A DNA stretch of 64,000 nucleotides. It comes from Brachynemurus nebulosus (Eukaryota; Arthropoda; Insecta; Neuroptera; Myrmeleontidae). The stretch spans positions 1 through 64,000 of the forward strand of contig JAPWDM010000104.1 in NCBI GenBank assembly GCA_035578155.1. Reading direction: 5' to 3'. The notes under the pieces were generated by a model. It made no database searches and had not been told where the DNA came from. It saw only the letters and a program-made list of their open reading frames with translations. Below are positions 25,001 through 36,824 of the stretch, in pieces (the first letter of the stretch is position 1; each line of letters starts with the position of its first letter). Made by a program: the position numbers and the translations under genes.

Positions 25001-26538
25001 AAGCCTTTACATGGGAGACATCCACATGATCTTAATCAGAGTAACGTCGACAAAGCAGCGTCGCACGCCTGGTTGAGTTAAGGAAGTCTTTTCCCGGAGA
25101 CTGAAGGATTCATGCTAGCTATACAAGATCAAGTAATTCATACAAAGAATTACTCAAAATATATACTTCGTGACTCGTCAATAACGTCTGACTCATGCCG
25201 GAGATGCCATTCCAAACCTGAAACGATCCAACACATCACAGCTGCCTGTACTCAGCTCGCTCAGTCCGAATACAAACACCGTCACGACCAGGTTGGCAAA
25301 ATCATATACCAGAAACTAGCGGTTAAGCACCACCTTATAACCGATAAAACACCTTACTACAAGCTCACACCAAAAGTAGTAGCGGAGAATGACTCCTGTA
25401 GACTTTACTGGGATCGGTCGATTATTACAGATAAGACCATAAATCATAATCGACCAGATATCACCTTCGTAATGAAAAACACTAAGACAACCTATCTGAT
25501 CGATATTGCGGTTCCAAATACACACAACTTACAAAAAACACACGCAGTTAAATTGGATAAATACACTGACCTCGCAGCCGAAATAAAACAACAATGGCGA
25601 ATGGAACATGTCCACATCGTCCCAATAGTGCTCAGTGCCACCGGGGTCATTCCACACACACTACATAATAGTTTGAGCCTCTTGGGTCTCCCAAAATACA
25701 CATATGTCACTATGCAAAAGGCAGTGATCATAAACACGTGTCGTATAGTACGGAAGTTCCTCAGTAATACGAATCCGACTGCGATATGTGAAAGCACAAG
25801 ACCTGCTTCTACTCCATCTGAGCCATCTACAGTGAGCGAACAATACACTGACACTCATCCTACTGACACACAACACACATACATAAACACACAATACACT
25901 AACACTGAAAGACAAACACTTAACACACATACAGATCCAGATTCGTCTGATGGAGAGGGGGGATCGAACAACTGCCGCACTGTCACTGTTACCGCTCTGG
26001 TGCACAATCCTCCTCAATTCAATAACACACAAGGTCCGTCAACCTCTGTACCATCTAAACGCGCAGTTCCAGGAACACCCGATCTTAATGAGCAATTTGA
26101 TGAACCAGAAAACATCTACACCAAGAAACGTAAAATAGAAAGACACATCCACACACATACACAAACACACACACAAACACAAACAGTCCTTTCCCTTCCC
26201 TCTGTCCCTACTCCTACCTACCATTTGAGGACACGAAAACGAACTAGGCTTTCACAGCCCTCTGTCATTGAGCCAACATCTACGCTCCCACAAAAGTCTC
26301 GCCGTACGACCCAGTGTACACCAAAATAGACGAATAACACCTCGTTTCAAGTAGCAATAACAACAATATAGGGAGTGATGTGACAAACCCGTCCGTGAAT
26401 GTACTACGGTACTTTTACGGATTGGTTTGGCACATTACCCTTCCACAGAGCCTAATACCTTGCATAATGCCGGTATAGGTGAATGTTACCCAGTACTGTC
26501 CTACTGAGTAGTGAGCGCCAGGTTGGCGTAAAAGTCTA
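22048..26538 (+). mobile_element. R4/Dong-like LINE copy B, near full length
   Basis: It starts right after (TAA)n with CGCCCTGTGGGTGGGGGC and a leader containing CTTGTCGTAAAAGGCGACTA, a motif I recall from R4/Dong-type leaders. The single long ORF follows, then a 3' UTR of about 210 bp ending GTCTA, again at (TAA)n. At about 4.5 kb it looks complete. One nonsense codon is the only visible defect. Confidence 0.88.
22139..26329 (+). pseudogene. R4/Dong-like LINE polyprotein with one premature stop
   Basis: The first in-frame ATG is 22139. In order: a basic N-terminus; a Myb-like DNA-binding region (RMQWTDELNEFIVRTYF ... EQRLADQKRVIF); RT with NYRPITCLP, FIDYKKAFDSVP, QGDSLSPLWF and the catalytic box LMYMDDIKIYA; thumb; CCHC knuckle; restriction-like endonuclease (RPDI...LIDIAVP...KY). 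A long low-complexity tail ends at 26329. TAA at 25079-25081 replaces the CAA of copy A, cutting the protein in front of the knuckle and endonuclease. The whole frame is about 1396 codons, longer than the roughly 1000-1100 typical of R4-type proteins because of the tail. Confidence 0.88.
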
Positions 26539-26556
26539 TAATAATAATAATAATAA
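26539..26556. repeat. (TAA)n tract 3
   Basis: A short TAA run between copy B and the third LINE. Confidence 0.93.
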
Positions 26557-27871
26557 CCTTCTCCGACAAATTTGGAGTTCCGAATTGTCGGCGAAAAATA
26601 AAACCAGCGCTACAAATATGTTAGCCATACCCATCCTTTTATATACTTTTGGCTCAATTAAGTGGAATGTGAATGAATTGGAGGAACTAGACCGAGACAC
26701 GCGAAAAATAATGAACATCAATCGTAGTTTGCACCCACGCGCATCGACACAACGACTTTACCTCCCACGAGACCTAGGGGGTAGGGGGCTCCTGTCAGTC
26801 GAACGTTTACATGACCGTATAGTCTTAGGTACAGCTTGTCGTGTACTTAACAGTTCAGACCCGCTATTGCAACTCGTCAGGGATCACGAGCTTGCTGGCG
26901 TAGGCGCATTTTTATTCACAGCAGCGCAACGTGCCGCCGATATCTTGGGCTTAGCCTTCGATCCGCGTAATCGCGACGGTGATGATAACATTCTTTCACT
27001 ATCACAGTCGCGCCAAAAGTCGGCAATCAAGAGAGCCGAGCAACAACATCTGCTCAATCAGCATCGCGACAAAGTTCACCAGGGTATGTTCTACCGTCAT
27101 CTTGACAACCTTGGCCTTTCGAGCGAACTCACTTGGGCTTTCTTGAGAGCTAATGGACTTAAATCGGAAACGGAGGGCTTTATCATGGCAGCTCAAGATG
27201 GAGTGTGGAACACCTTAACACACCAAAAATATGTGATGGGTAATAAAGGGGTTTCGAATACCTCGTGTCGGGCATGCAAAGCATACCCGGAAACCTTAAT
27301 GCACCTGACTTCAGGTTGTTCTTATTATGCTAAATCCACCTATATCCATCGCCATAATGCAGCGTTGCGTGTGCTCTACTTTTATCTTCGTCATCATTAC
27401 GAAGTTGACAAAACACCAGTCTTGCCCTACGACCCTGCGGAAGTAGAATCCTTTGTTGCCAACCAAAAGTGCAAGATCTTTTGGAATATGCCGGTTGCAA
27501 CTACCAGGCAATTGACCGCTAATAAGCCTGATGTTGTGCTCCAAGATTTAACATCTCAGACTATGTATGTTATCGAGTTCTCTGCTCCGGCGGAAACTAA
27601 CATAGTCGAAAAGGAGGAGCAAAAAAGGATTAAATATCAAGATCTAATACACGAGCTGCGACAACTGTACCCGGGCTATACGGTCCGCTTGGTCGTACTT
27701 ATAATCGGATGTCTGGGGGGTATGCATAACTCCTTTGTGCGCAATCTTAACATCATTCCGGCTTGTAGATCTCACGCCAACATGTTAGCGGCGTCAATGC
27801 AAAAAGCAGTTATCATCGGGACGCTCCGCACGCTTCGGTCGCACGAGACGACTTTTTCCGGGAGTTCATGA
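26557..27871 (+). CDS. R4-type LINE protein C-terminus (partial, open)
   Basis: An uninterrupted frame to TGA at 27869-27871. It aligns in order with copies A/B: LAIPILLYTFGSIKWNVNEL and LPRDLGGRGLL (end of RT/thumb), CRACKAYPETLMHLTSGCSY with YIHRHN (CCHC knuckle), and KPDVV...YVIEFSAP...KYQDLIHEL (restriction-like endonuclease). It ends shortly after MQKAVIIGTLRTLR, without the long disordered tail of A/B, so that tail is specific to the A/B lineage. The N-terminal half is absent. Confidence 0.85.
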
Positions 27872-28118
27872 ACACCTTTGAACCCCATGCCCCGTTTAGA
27901 GCGGGTCCTCGAACATCCATTGGACCTGCCCTCGAATCTCCCACTGTTATGGTTTCGCAGCGAGGTTCGGGGATTTATTAGGTAGGGAAGACCAGGAAGG
28001 GGATGCTGTATGACGGACATTACGTACCTGACCTAGAAGTACCTGACCTGGTACGCTGCACGGACACTTTTTCCTCCGCCTGGGGGTTTTTGAAGTGCAG
28101 TCGCGATATTTACGTATA
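26557..28118 (+). mobile_element. Second R4-type LINE family (copy C), 5'-truncated
   Basis: It begins within the RT C-terminus (LLRQIWSSELSAKNKT) immediately after TAA repeats, and ends with an approximately 240-bp 3' UTR (27872-28118) running into another TAA tract. The sequence is clearly related to, but strongly diverged from, copies A/B, so it is a separate lineage using the same kind of target. Confidence 0.83.
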
Positions 28119-28137
28119 ACAATAATAATAATAATAA
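28119..28137. repeat. (TAA)n tract 4
   Basis: TAA repeats closing the LINE array. Downstream sequence did not visibly resume the gypsy integrase. Confidence 0.93.
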
Positions 28138-29763
28138 TTCTGTATTTGAAGTAAAAATTTCTACATTACAGGAAAGAGGTTGGTATTCCAGTACAAAAAA
28201 AATCACAATTAAATTTTTAACTCTTCAAATGATTAAGACGAGTTAATTCGTCCTGCAATATGGCGGCTCAAAATGCTGTCATATGTATATATTCATTGGT
28301 ACAGGTGCCGCCATCTGTGACAAAACTGTATAATTCTAAATAATGTTCAGTTTTATCAACATAGTTTTGTATAATTTATTTTTTGTAAATTCCTAGGGTT
28401 CACTTTTTTAATGTTGGAATCTTTGATTTTTTTATTTTTCTTTTTTTGTAGCCTTATCTATTGAACTTATCACTTGGCAGTAAAAAGTCCGGCATTTTGA
28501 GACAAAAAAATTTTACCATATGGTTTTTTTAAAAGGGTTAAACAATTTAGGTTATTACTTGATGTTAATAGTTGCAGCGGGTGTAAATATTTTGTTTTAA
28601 TTACTAAAAATTTTGTATACTATTATGTATGCATTTTTTGCGTACAACTGCGTTTCATATTCACACACCTTGCAAAATACATAAAAAAGAATCAAATTCT
28701 ATAATATTCAGTGGTGTACAAACATCAATTGCATGATGTATGTAATTCCACATCATTAATAAAATTACAGTGTAAATAATAAACTATAGTCTACAGGTGA
28801 TTAAACACAAAAAAAGAGAACAAAATTATATACATAGATCATACAGATCTTAAAAATAATTAAGTTTGTTCACTGTTTACTTCAGAATGCCCATGTAGAT
28901 ATACATATGTTTGACATTTTTAACAGTAATCAATAGTTGTAATAAATGCAATGTTTGTTTTAATAATTTTATAAATATTCTACCATTATATATGCATATA
29001 ATTTATGCATATATCTTCGTTTCCCATTACACATATTACGTACCGACACAATCCTAATATCAGTCATGATCTAAAATGTACGCGCGAATGTAAAATGCTG
29101 CTTCCGCAAAGGACCCCTCCGGATTAGATAGGTGAATCTGCCTAAGGTGAATCTCCGGATAAGATAGGTGCAAGGACGAACCCTACCATGGCACCCCCGA
29201 CCCAACCTGGTGCATATGGTATTGTATATATACGCCCCTTACCTCATACACTCGTTACTCATAAAACTGGTTTCGTTTTAAACAGAAATCAACTGTAACT
29301 TCTACTTGATTATATATTTATAAGCAAGTTTATATGAAAGACAGATATGAAGTGGTGTGTACTCTGGAGCGGTCATAAGGATATTTTATTTTTTTTCGAA
29401 GTGTTGCACCCATCTGATCTGAATGCACTTTTTAGTGATAATAGTAGACATACTAAGCTACATTATATATTTTTTCTGTGATTGTACCTCTCCGAGAACT
29501 ATGGAAAAAAGTACGAATTTTTTATTTTTAATTTTTTTAGGTGGTAGAAATTGTTAGAAAATTCTGCAAAAAATACAGAATATAGCACAACGTACTACCT
29601 AATAAACAGTCTTGGTCTTATCAGTCTGGATGTAATAGTTTCGGAATAAAATAATTTCCAAAAATACCCGCTCTAGCATATATATGGTCAATTATCTCAA
29701 GAACGGGCTGCAAACCCTATCTTAACCTGCTAGATCCTTTATTCATACTTTTCAAAGTATGTA
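28138..29763. other. Intergenic
   Basis: No gene recognised. At 29114-29170 there is a short imperfect duplication of CTCCGGAT(T/A)AGATAGGTG. A TATATATAC box near 29225 followed by CCTCATACACTCGTTACTC resembles an LTR or core promoter, but no downstream ORF fits. Confidence 0.45.
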
Positions 29764-30742
29764 AATCCGTTTAACCCAGCATTACCAGAAGATTTTCTCT
29801 TCAATATTTGCAGTGGAAAAGCAGCATCAGAAGAAGTTACTAATTATTTATTCAACATTGAAACCATTGGAGAAGAGTTAAGGAAGTTTATTAATGAATG
29901 TTTTAAATCAACTGCAAGATTTGAACAAAGCATTAAGCAGATAAAAATATGTAATTTTTCATCCAAATTATAGAAAAAAAATAAATAAAAATTGGGCAAC
30001 AAGTTCAAGAAGTTCGTATGCAAAGAGATTTGTTTGGTAAGCTATTGGCAATATCAATCAAATATCAAGTAGATATTACCAAAGTTCTTTAATATCCTTT
30101 AACTCCGTACCTTTTTCAATGGCTCACATCGATGAAGCAATTTGTAAAACAGAAAAATCATCGCTTTTAAAATTTTTGTAAAAGAGTGTTCATCACGATA
30201 CGCCAAATTCCATAGATATAGTAGTAATTGATGGATTTTTCCTATTACACACTATGAAAGATGTACCAAAAACATATGACAAAATTTCAAAAAGATTTTT
30301 AAGTATAGCTGCAGAATTTGAAGGTAGAAGAATTGATATTATTTTCGACCAATACTTCGAACCATCGATAAAAAATTATGAAAGACAATTGAGAGAAAAT
30401 AACATCCGGAAATATACAATAGTAGGATCAGATCAAGAAAGGCCAACTGACTTTACAAAGGAATTAAGGCACAATAAGTTTAAAGAAGCAATAGCTAACT
30501 TTTTCATCCAACACTGGACAACAGATCAAATGGCTTCATTTATTAGTAATAAGTCACAAAGTCATCCCAACAGTTCATCCACAATAATTATCATGCAAAG
30601 ATCACGAAGAAGGCTACAGTAAAATCATTCATCATATATTTGTAAAATAGAAGATGAAGCAAATATTCTTATCCGATGTTCTGATACAGATTTTCTTACT
30701 ATCATGCTTGGAAATATGGATCATTTGCTAAATAATACAAAT
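29764..30742 (+). pseudogene. Insect uncharacterised protein family (possible PIN-like nuclease), segment 1
   Basis: Successive frames read NPFNPALPEDFLFNICSGKA, IGQQVQEVRMQRDLFGKLLA, then (30254-30622) MKDVPKTYDKISKRF and RIDIIFDQYFEPSIKNYERQ, and finally EANILIRCSDTDFLTIML. I recognise the order of blocks from a large arthropod family of uncharacterised proteins. The IIFD.Y...SIK..ER block resembles asteroid/FEN-like PIN nucleases, an inference only. Stops at about 29971 and 30089 and frameshifts mark decay. It is split at 30743 and continues at 33029. Confidence 0.55.
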
Positions 30743-33028
30743 AACCCCTGAAGAATACGATTAACTGGTTCCGTGTTATTTGGAACCGTGTTGTTCGAAA
30801 CTACAAAAACGAGATTCCGTTTCAAAAGTGAAATTTAAAAAAAAAAACCTTTACGTATTATATGAATATAACATATTTAAAAATAATTTTATATCAAATA
30901 CACTAGCAGAAAAAATTAAAGGATCAAAAAAAAAAAAATTCCAAATTTTTAGCGACTTTTCGAATGGCTGTATCTTCGTGAAAAATGGTCGTATCAGAGT
31001 CGTAATCAAAGCAATTTAAAGCTGGAAGTTTCTAGTTTCGAGATGTTGCGATAAAAAAATTTTCAAAGCAGTGTGTATCGCGCAATCCTAATAAATACAC
31101 TGAAAAAAAATTTTCGAAATTTTTTCAGTTTCTTTTTTTGGTCCACGGACTTGGAAAAAATTTTTCCGACTTAACCACCATATGAACCGGATAACTTGTT
31201 CATTCAGCTTTAATTTGCTTTTTTTAGACCTTTATACGATCACTTCTCGCTGAGATATCGGACTTTGAATGGAAAAGATCATTTCGTCTTTAACCATCGA
31301 TCAGTAACCAATGATCACACAGAAAATTGAAGATGGGTTTTAAAAACTCGAATAAATTCTCTACAAGGATTAGCCATTGTTTTTTCGGAAAAATTTTTTT
31401 TTGCATACTCTACATGAATTTGAAAAATCAAGAAAAAAGGAGCTTTTGGTGGCTTTTTGGAAAATCAAGCGCTAAATTAAAAATATCGAGGAAACCATTA
31501 ATGTTAAGTGTGCCTTTTACAGCTCAATATACCCACAAAAACCCCACCAAGTTTCAATTTAATTCATCCAGCCGTTTTTTTGTTTTATTCGATTGAATTT
31601 TTGAAAAAATTATAGGATCATTTTTTTGCTCGTAAGGGGGGAGTTCACGCCAGAAACGGCTAATAAACAAATTTTTTCGAATCTCGTTTTTTGTTTTTAT
31701 TTTGTTCTATGGTTCTTTACAAACACGGTGATATATAAAACATGGCCAAAAAAAATTTTTTTTTTCAAGTAGAAAAATATTTGTGGGCCGCTGCACAGCC
31801 AAGTTGCTGCTCCTTTGCAGACAACGCTCGCCCTCCCTCGCGATTTGATCAGTAATATTTAGTTTTGGTGTGTATATGAATTATAGTATGCACTGAGCTA
31901 ATGTTCTTTTATTTGTATGCCTTTGTAGACGTTTTAATAAACAGTTAGTAAACCGCTTCTTTTGTTATTATTTTTGTTTTTTACCGTTTCCCAAAAGTTG
32001 TGTTTCTTCCGACAAGGAAAATCATATCTCTAGTTCTAGAAAAATAAAGACTTAATTTTTTTTTATTTTGTTCATAAACATATTGCGCATAAAGTGGAGT
32101 ATGCTTTTTCCATTTGAACAATTGTAACTATTGTAAAAAACATTTTTTTTAATGAAAAATTGGGTTTTATAATTTTTAGAAGTTTGGGATTATAATTTTA
32201 TAGTTAATTTTTAAAATTACCTGAAACCCAGACTCAGCTTTATAGACAGGTCCTTTAGGAATAAAATAATGAAAAAATATTTAAAAAATATTCATTACTT
32301 TTTGAGATATGGTGTTCCTTGTAAACGCTTAAAAACTTATGAAAAAGAGCCCCCTTCCCCCACAGGGAAGAAAAATGAATGTTTCAAAAACAAATTTCTC
32401 TATTTGAAACCCTGCCTAATTTGAAAAAAAATTTCAACAAGCAAAATAATCATAAATAAAAAAGTTGCTTTTTTATTTGAACTCCCCCCTTAAACTTTCA
32501 TAATCTTTAACAAAATTTAAAAAAAATTTCTCAGCTTTTTTCAAATTTTTATCAATAACAGTATTTGAATTTATAAAAAAAAAAAGAAAATTTTTTAAAT
32601 AATTTTCAAAAAAAAAAAAAAAATTTTAATTTTTCAGAATTTTTGAAAATTTTTTTTGAAAAATTAAGAAAAAAAAAATTTCGAAAATTTTTTCTTCAGT
32701 GTATTTATTAGAATTGCGCGATACACACTGCTTTGAAAATTTTTTTATCGCAAGATCTCGAAACTAGAAACTTCCAGCTTTAAATTGCTTTGCTTACGAC
32801 TCTGATACGACCATTTTTCACGAAGATTCAGCTATTCGAAAAATCGCTAAAAATTTGGAATTTTTTTTTTTTGATCCTTTAATTTTTTCCGCTAGTGTAA
32901 TATATGTATTTTATTTTTTTAAAAAGAATTACTGGAAAATCGTGTGTAGTTTGAAACCGTGTCATAGGAGGAAAAGTACCCGTGTTCTTCAAAACTAGTG
33001 TTCTTTGAGCAACGTGTTTTTCAGGGTT
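30743..33028. mobile_element. Inverted-repeat element splitting the pseudogene
   Basis: The left end CCCCTGAAGAATACG and right end CGTGTTTTTCAGGGTT are inverses with few mismatches. Long internal arms pair about 30900-31140 with 32690-32890, including CAGTGTGTATCGCGCAAT (inverse near 32715) and GAAGTTTCTAGTTTCGAGAT (inverse near 32755). No transposase. The interior holds a further inverted-repeat element (31633-32492). Target duplication not resolved. Confidence 0.7.
31633..32492. mobile_element. Nested TTAA-type MITE candidate
   Basis: TAAGGGGGGAGTTC at 31633-31646 and its exact inverse at 32479-32492 bound 860 bp of non-coding, homopolymer-rich DNA. The right end reads CCCCCCTTAA and the left GTAAGGGGGG, i.e. 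possibly a TTAA duplication with one mutated base, as made by piggyBac-like elements. Confidence 0.55.
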
Positions 33029-33290
33029 ACCTGTAATCCAAATTTTTGAATATTAGCACAGGCAATAACCAACGTTATATTAACGTATCAAAAATATACG
33101 ATAAAAATGGTCCAGATGGATGTAAGAATTTATCAGCATATCACGCCTGTACTGAATGTGATTATAATCCTGCGTTTTATAAAAAAGGAAAAATCAATCC
33201 GTTCAGGAAATTAGTAAAATCTAAAATTTATAAGAATGCGTTTATCAATCTAACAGATATAAATAACTATGTATCATAGAATTCTATGCT
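33029..33290 (+). pseudogene. Insect uncharacterised protein family, segment 2
   Basis: This continues segment 1. After a TGA (33045) and a frameshift it reads STGNNQRYINVSKIYDKNGP, then LSAYHACTECDYNPAFYKKG, a strongly conserved block of this family (normally ...H.ITGCDFNPAF..KGK..P). The remainder of the family protein is not visible downstream. Confidence 0.6.
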
Positions 33291-33604
33291 ATAGAAATAT
33301 GAATATGACTATTTTAGAGTCGTCGAGCGAGCGAGAATGAATGTTCCAGCAATAATTTTGATAGAGAATACTATCGAAAGTAATCTCCTGAAAATTAATG
33401 ACATACTTTAACCAAACTGAATTTTATTTCTTACCCTTTTTCTAATTTTTGAGTAGTACATCCCGGCCACAGGGGGGTTGTCAGAAGTAACTTCTATTGT
33501 TCAGCAGGTATATGATACATAAGATTTAGTGTGAAAATTTTCATGACTTTTGAAATGACTAGTCTAGTAGCGATATTTAGAAACTTTTTAATAAAAATAA
33601 TATT
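33291..33604. other. No gene seen
   Basis: A/T-rich sequence upstream of the BED finger. TGAAAATTTTCATGACTTTTG precedes the finger without an identifiable promoter. Confidence 0.35.
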
Positions 33605-33902
33605 GATAAAGATACGTGTAGATATTGTTCTTCAATTTTTTCGTATAAAAATGAAGCTTCATCAAATTTGCGGAAACATTTTCAAAGAAAACATGCGTAC
33701 CTACGCGGTTTCAAGACCAACGTCTGATAAACTAATACGTAATAATGATAAACAAGAATTAATATTATTAGAAAATACTGAATCGTCAGTAGCTTCTACG
33801 TCACACCAAGTGATTCAAAAATTCAAAATAAGAAACGTTGAAAAACTGTAAACAGGCCATTACATCTATAAAAACAGAAAAATTTAATGAACAATTTTTG
33901 AA
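33605..33902 (+). pseudogene. ZBED-type hAT transposase, BED zinc finger (segment 1)
   Basis: At 33605 the frame reads DKDTCRYCSSIFSYKN...SNLRKHFQRKH, a BED-type C-x2-C...H-x4-H finger used for DNA binding. A TGA (33725) and a frameshift follow, then a serine-rich linker and ...KFNEQFLK, which stops at the Mutator insertion. The next codons are found at 37850. The full gene appears to run, with interruptions, from here to 56735. Confidence 0.8.
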
Positions 33903-34043
33903 GGACGCAGGACAACTGCACTCGGGACCCAAAACTAATCCTGCAATAAATTTTTATGATTTAAATCTCATGGACAACTGCACTCGTTTTAGAAAATCAG
34001 AATAGAGGAAATGTGTACCCCCTCCTAAATACATTAAATATGT

Positions 34044-36552
34044 ATATGTTACGCTCAAAGATCGAAATCGCTCAAAAAATCGACCACAACGCGTTGTGGT
34101 TATTTGAAATCAGCCATCACGCGAAATTCGTGTTGTGGCACTTATAAAAACAGCCACAACGCGTTGTGGTTAGCTCAAAAAGACCACAACGCGAAATTCG
34201 CGTCGTGGCTTTCATAAGATTTGACCAGAACGCGACGTGGTCATTTAAAAAAGCCACAACGCGTTTTAGACGGTTAGCTGATGCAATTGTGACACGACGG
34301 GCAGGTTGTTATTTGTCAACTGACGTATAGGATTCAGGATGTTCAATAATAAAAGCCTTTAATTAAATTATTTATTCATTTTGAATTCGTGATCTTATAT
34401 TAGTAAATATACCTATATTATTTCTCATAATATAGGTACTGAATTGCAGATTAGTTATTTTTAAGCAATACATGGTCATACATTAAAATCTTTTAAGGCG
34501 GTATTTTAGTCTAGAAATTCGAAAAATCGATTTTTCTTTTTTTTTTACATTTTCAAAGTTTAGACCTTTAGGAATAAGCCTCTAAAAGGATTTACGGAAA
34601 TTCGAATTATTTTCGGAGTTAAGGTTATTTTTTCCTGTATACTGTGTATCCTTTCAGTGTTAAATTCAAATTTTTAATATAAATTACTCGAAACTGCTTT
34701 TTTCGATACGGTTGATATGATAGTTCAAGTTCTAATGCACCGATTTACTTGAAATTTGGTACAGACCTTCCTAATACTATCAAAGTTGGTCCGAGGCACG
34801 TAGGGATTTTTGGAATTTCTTTTTTAATATTTTTAAAAAATTTTCAAAGTTGAAAAATGGAGGCGAAAGAATGATTTTTTTTAAAATGGCCACCATTTTG
34901 TGAAAAAATTTATTTTTTCAAATCGGCTACGTCCAACTAATTCTACATCGTTGTTTATTAAGAATTAACTAAAATTTTATGTTTCAGATCACCAGGAGGG
35001 TTGAAATCACATCAACTGGGAGACACCTTTTTTTGAGTTCCCACTTTGCCGGCCTGTACCGATTTCAATTTTGAATTTTTTTAAAATTTTTATACATTCT
35101 TATACTTTTCAAATATCAATAAAAAACTGTTAAAAATGGATACTAAAAATGTTTACTCTTTTTTTTATTACGCCCATAAAATCATCTCAAAATCGAACCT
35201 CTAGTCTAGACTACAAGATCCCTTTAAGCTGTAACAGACCAAATTTTTAAAATCAAACAATGGGCAATCCATTGTTTAATTTTATGAATTTCAGCATAGT
35301 AGTCTTCAAAGAAAATGTAAATAAAAAGTTTTTTTTTTAAATTGCAGTTTAGAGCCACTGGGCAGTGTCAATAATTATTTTAAAAATTTAAAAAGACAAA
35401 ATTTTCCACTTCTTTGGTAAGTTTACTTACTACCTACCTCGTGTGCGTTTGTACCCTATGTTAAAGAAGCTCATCAGTCCAGAGACCGAAAAAAACAGGT
35501 TTCTTCACTTTTTTTTACATAATGAAGCGGAACCAGAATTAGCAATTTTGCATGTATAGAAAGAAAATGGCGGCAGTTTAAAAAAAAATCTGGAATTTTA
35601 CCATATTTTTGGGATTAAAATGGTCATAAAATGGCCATATTTTATCCAAAAAATATGGTTGTGATTTAGCCAATAAAGAAATGTGTTGTCAATATTCTGT
35701 CCAAATTTTAGCTAATTTGGATGAGTAGATTTAGAGTAATCTTGACATAAGTGTCGAAAAAGATCATTTCGAGAAAAACGCGTTTAAATTGATTTCTGAT
35801 AAGTATAGCTATAAGAAACAGCAAAAACAAAAAAGTCAATTTTTTGAAATTTCTGGACTAGTGAGCCCCCTTAATATGTATGTTTTCACAAAATGTCAAA
35901 CAGTTCATCAGCCTTACAAAAATAACGGATTTTTGAATCACAAACACTAATTAGATCCATATTCAATCAATTTGCGTGTCACTTATTTTTAAAACATCAT
36001 ATCGTTTAAGACGACGATAATGTTTTGACGATAGGGGTTGATTACTTTTTTTTGAGAAGCTGAGCCTCCTTTGTTTCTTGAAGTAACGTTTGGTATCGTT
36101 CGTTACTAATGAAAAAAACTGCGATCGGTATTTATCTTTATAAACTCATCCAATTCCTCATAAAATACAATTTTTTTATTAGCCATGATTAGCACACTGA
36201 TGTTTACACTTGGAAATAATGATCAACAATGAATACAAATTTAACGGTATTTGATTGCAATGCGCCAGGTGACAAATAACAACCTGTCCGTTGTGTCACA
36301 ATTGCATCAGCTAACAGTCTAGAACGCGTTGTGGCTTTTTTAAATGACCACGTCGCGTTGTGGTCAAATCTTATAAAAGCCACGACGCGAATTTCGCGTT
36401 GTGGTCTTTTCGAGTTAACCACAACGCGTTGTGGCTGTTTTTATAAGTGCCACAACACGAATTTCGCGTTGTGGCTGATTTTAAATAACCACAACGCGTT
36501 GTGGTCGATTTTTTCGCTCAATGAGCGATTTCGATCTTTGAGCGTAACATAT
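34044..36552. mobile_element. Palindrome-array inverted-repeat element
   Basis: Ends ATATGTTACGCTC / GAGCGTAACATAT; arms of about 290 bp (34044-34335 and 36262-36552). Each arm carries a regular ladder of palindromes: perfect CCACAACGCGTTGTGG at 34084, 34153, 36419 and 36489, alternating with longer ones of the type CCACAACGCGAAATTCGCG..GTGG, separated by TTATAAA-like spacers every 33-36 bp. The interior is non-coding and holds a TTAA element. I know no named family with this layout. Confidence 0.75.
34497..35870. mobile_element. TTAA-flanked MITE
   Basis: TTAA at 34493-34496 and 35871-35874 flank inverse ends (GGCGGTATTTTAGTCTAGAA at the left; inverse of GGGGGCTCACTAGTCCAGAA at the right; imperfect). 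Non-coding, 1.37 kb. The TTAA duplication fits piggyBac-type transposases acting in trans. It is nested in the palindrome-array element. Confidence 0.6.
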
Positions 36553-36824
36553 ATATTAACAAATACAACCCGTGTAATTCGGTTTAATATGAATTTAATA
36601 TAATTTTTTGATGAATAATAAGTTAAATTTAAAAAAAACCTATTTCACGTTTATTGGCGACCAACATTTCGACATAATTTTTACGTAGCCAATTCTTGAA
36701 ATATCCCTTTGCATGTACCTATCTATTGTTTTTTTGTCGAAAATGGATTTTTTGTTCAATTCTACTTTTTTTTTCGAACTTTGAATTTTAATATATGTTT
36801 CTGTTCGGATGCTTTTTAAAGCGT

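Noticed and set aside
20129..26224. Numerous 60-120-codon frames antisense or out of frame to the R4/Dong-like LINEs
   Set aside because: They are shadows of the long sense frame; identical shadows recur in both near-identical copies.
29221..29262. LTR or gene promoter (TATATATAC with TCATAC)
   Set aside because: TATA-initiator spacing does not fit well, and no LTR partner or downstream coding start was seen.
34060..34280. CRISPR-like repeated palindromes
   Set aside because: The palindromes alternate in type, spacers are short and near-constant, and a mirror-image set exists at the other end of the same transposon.
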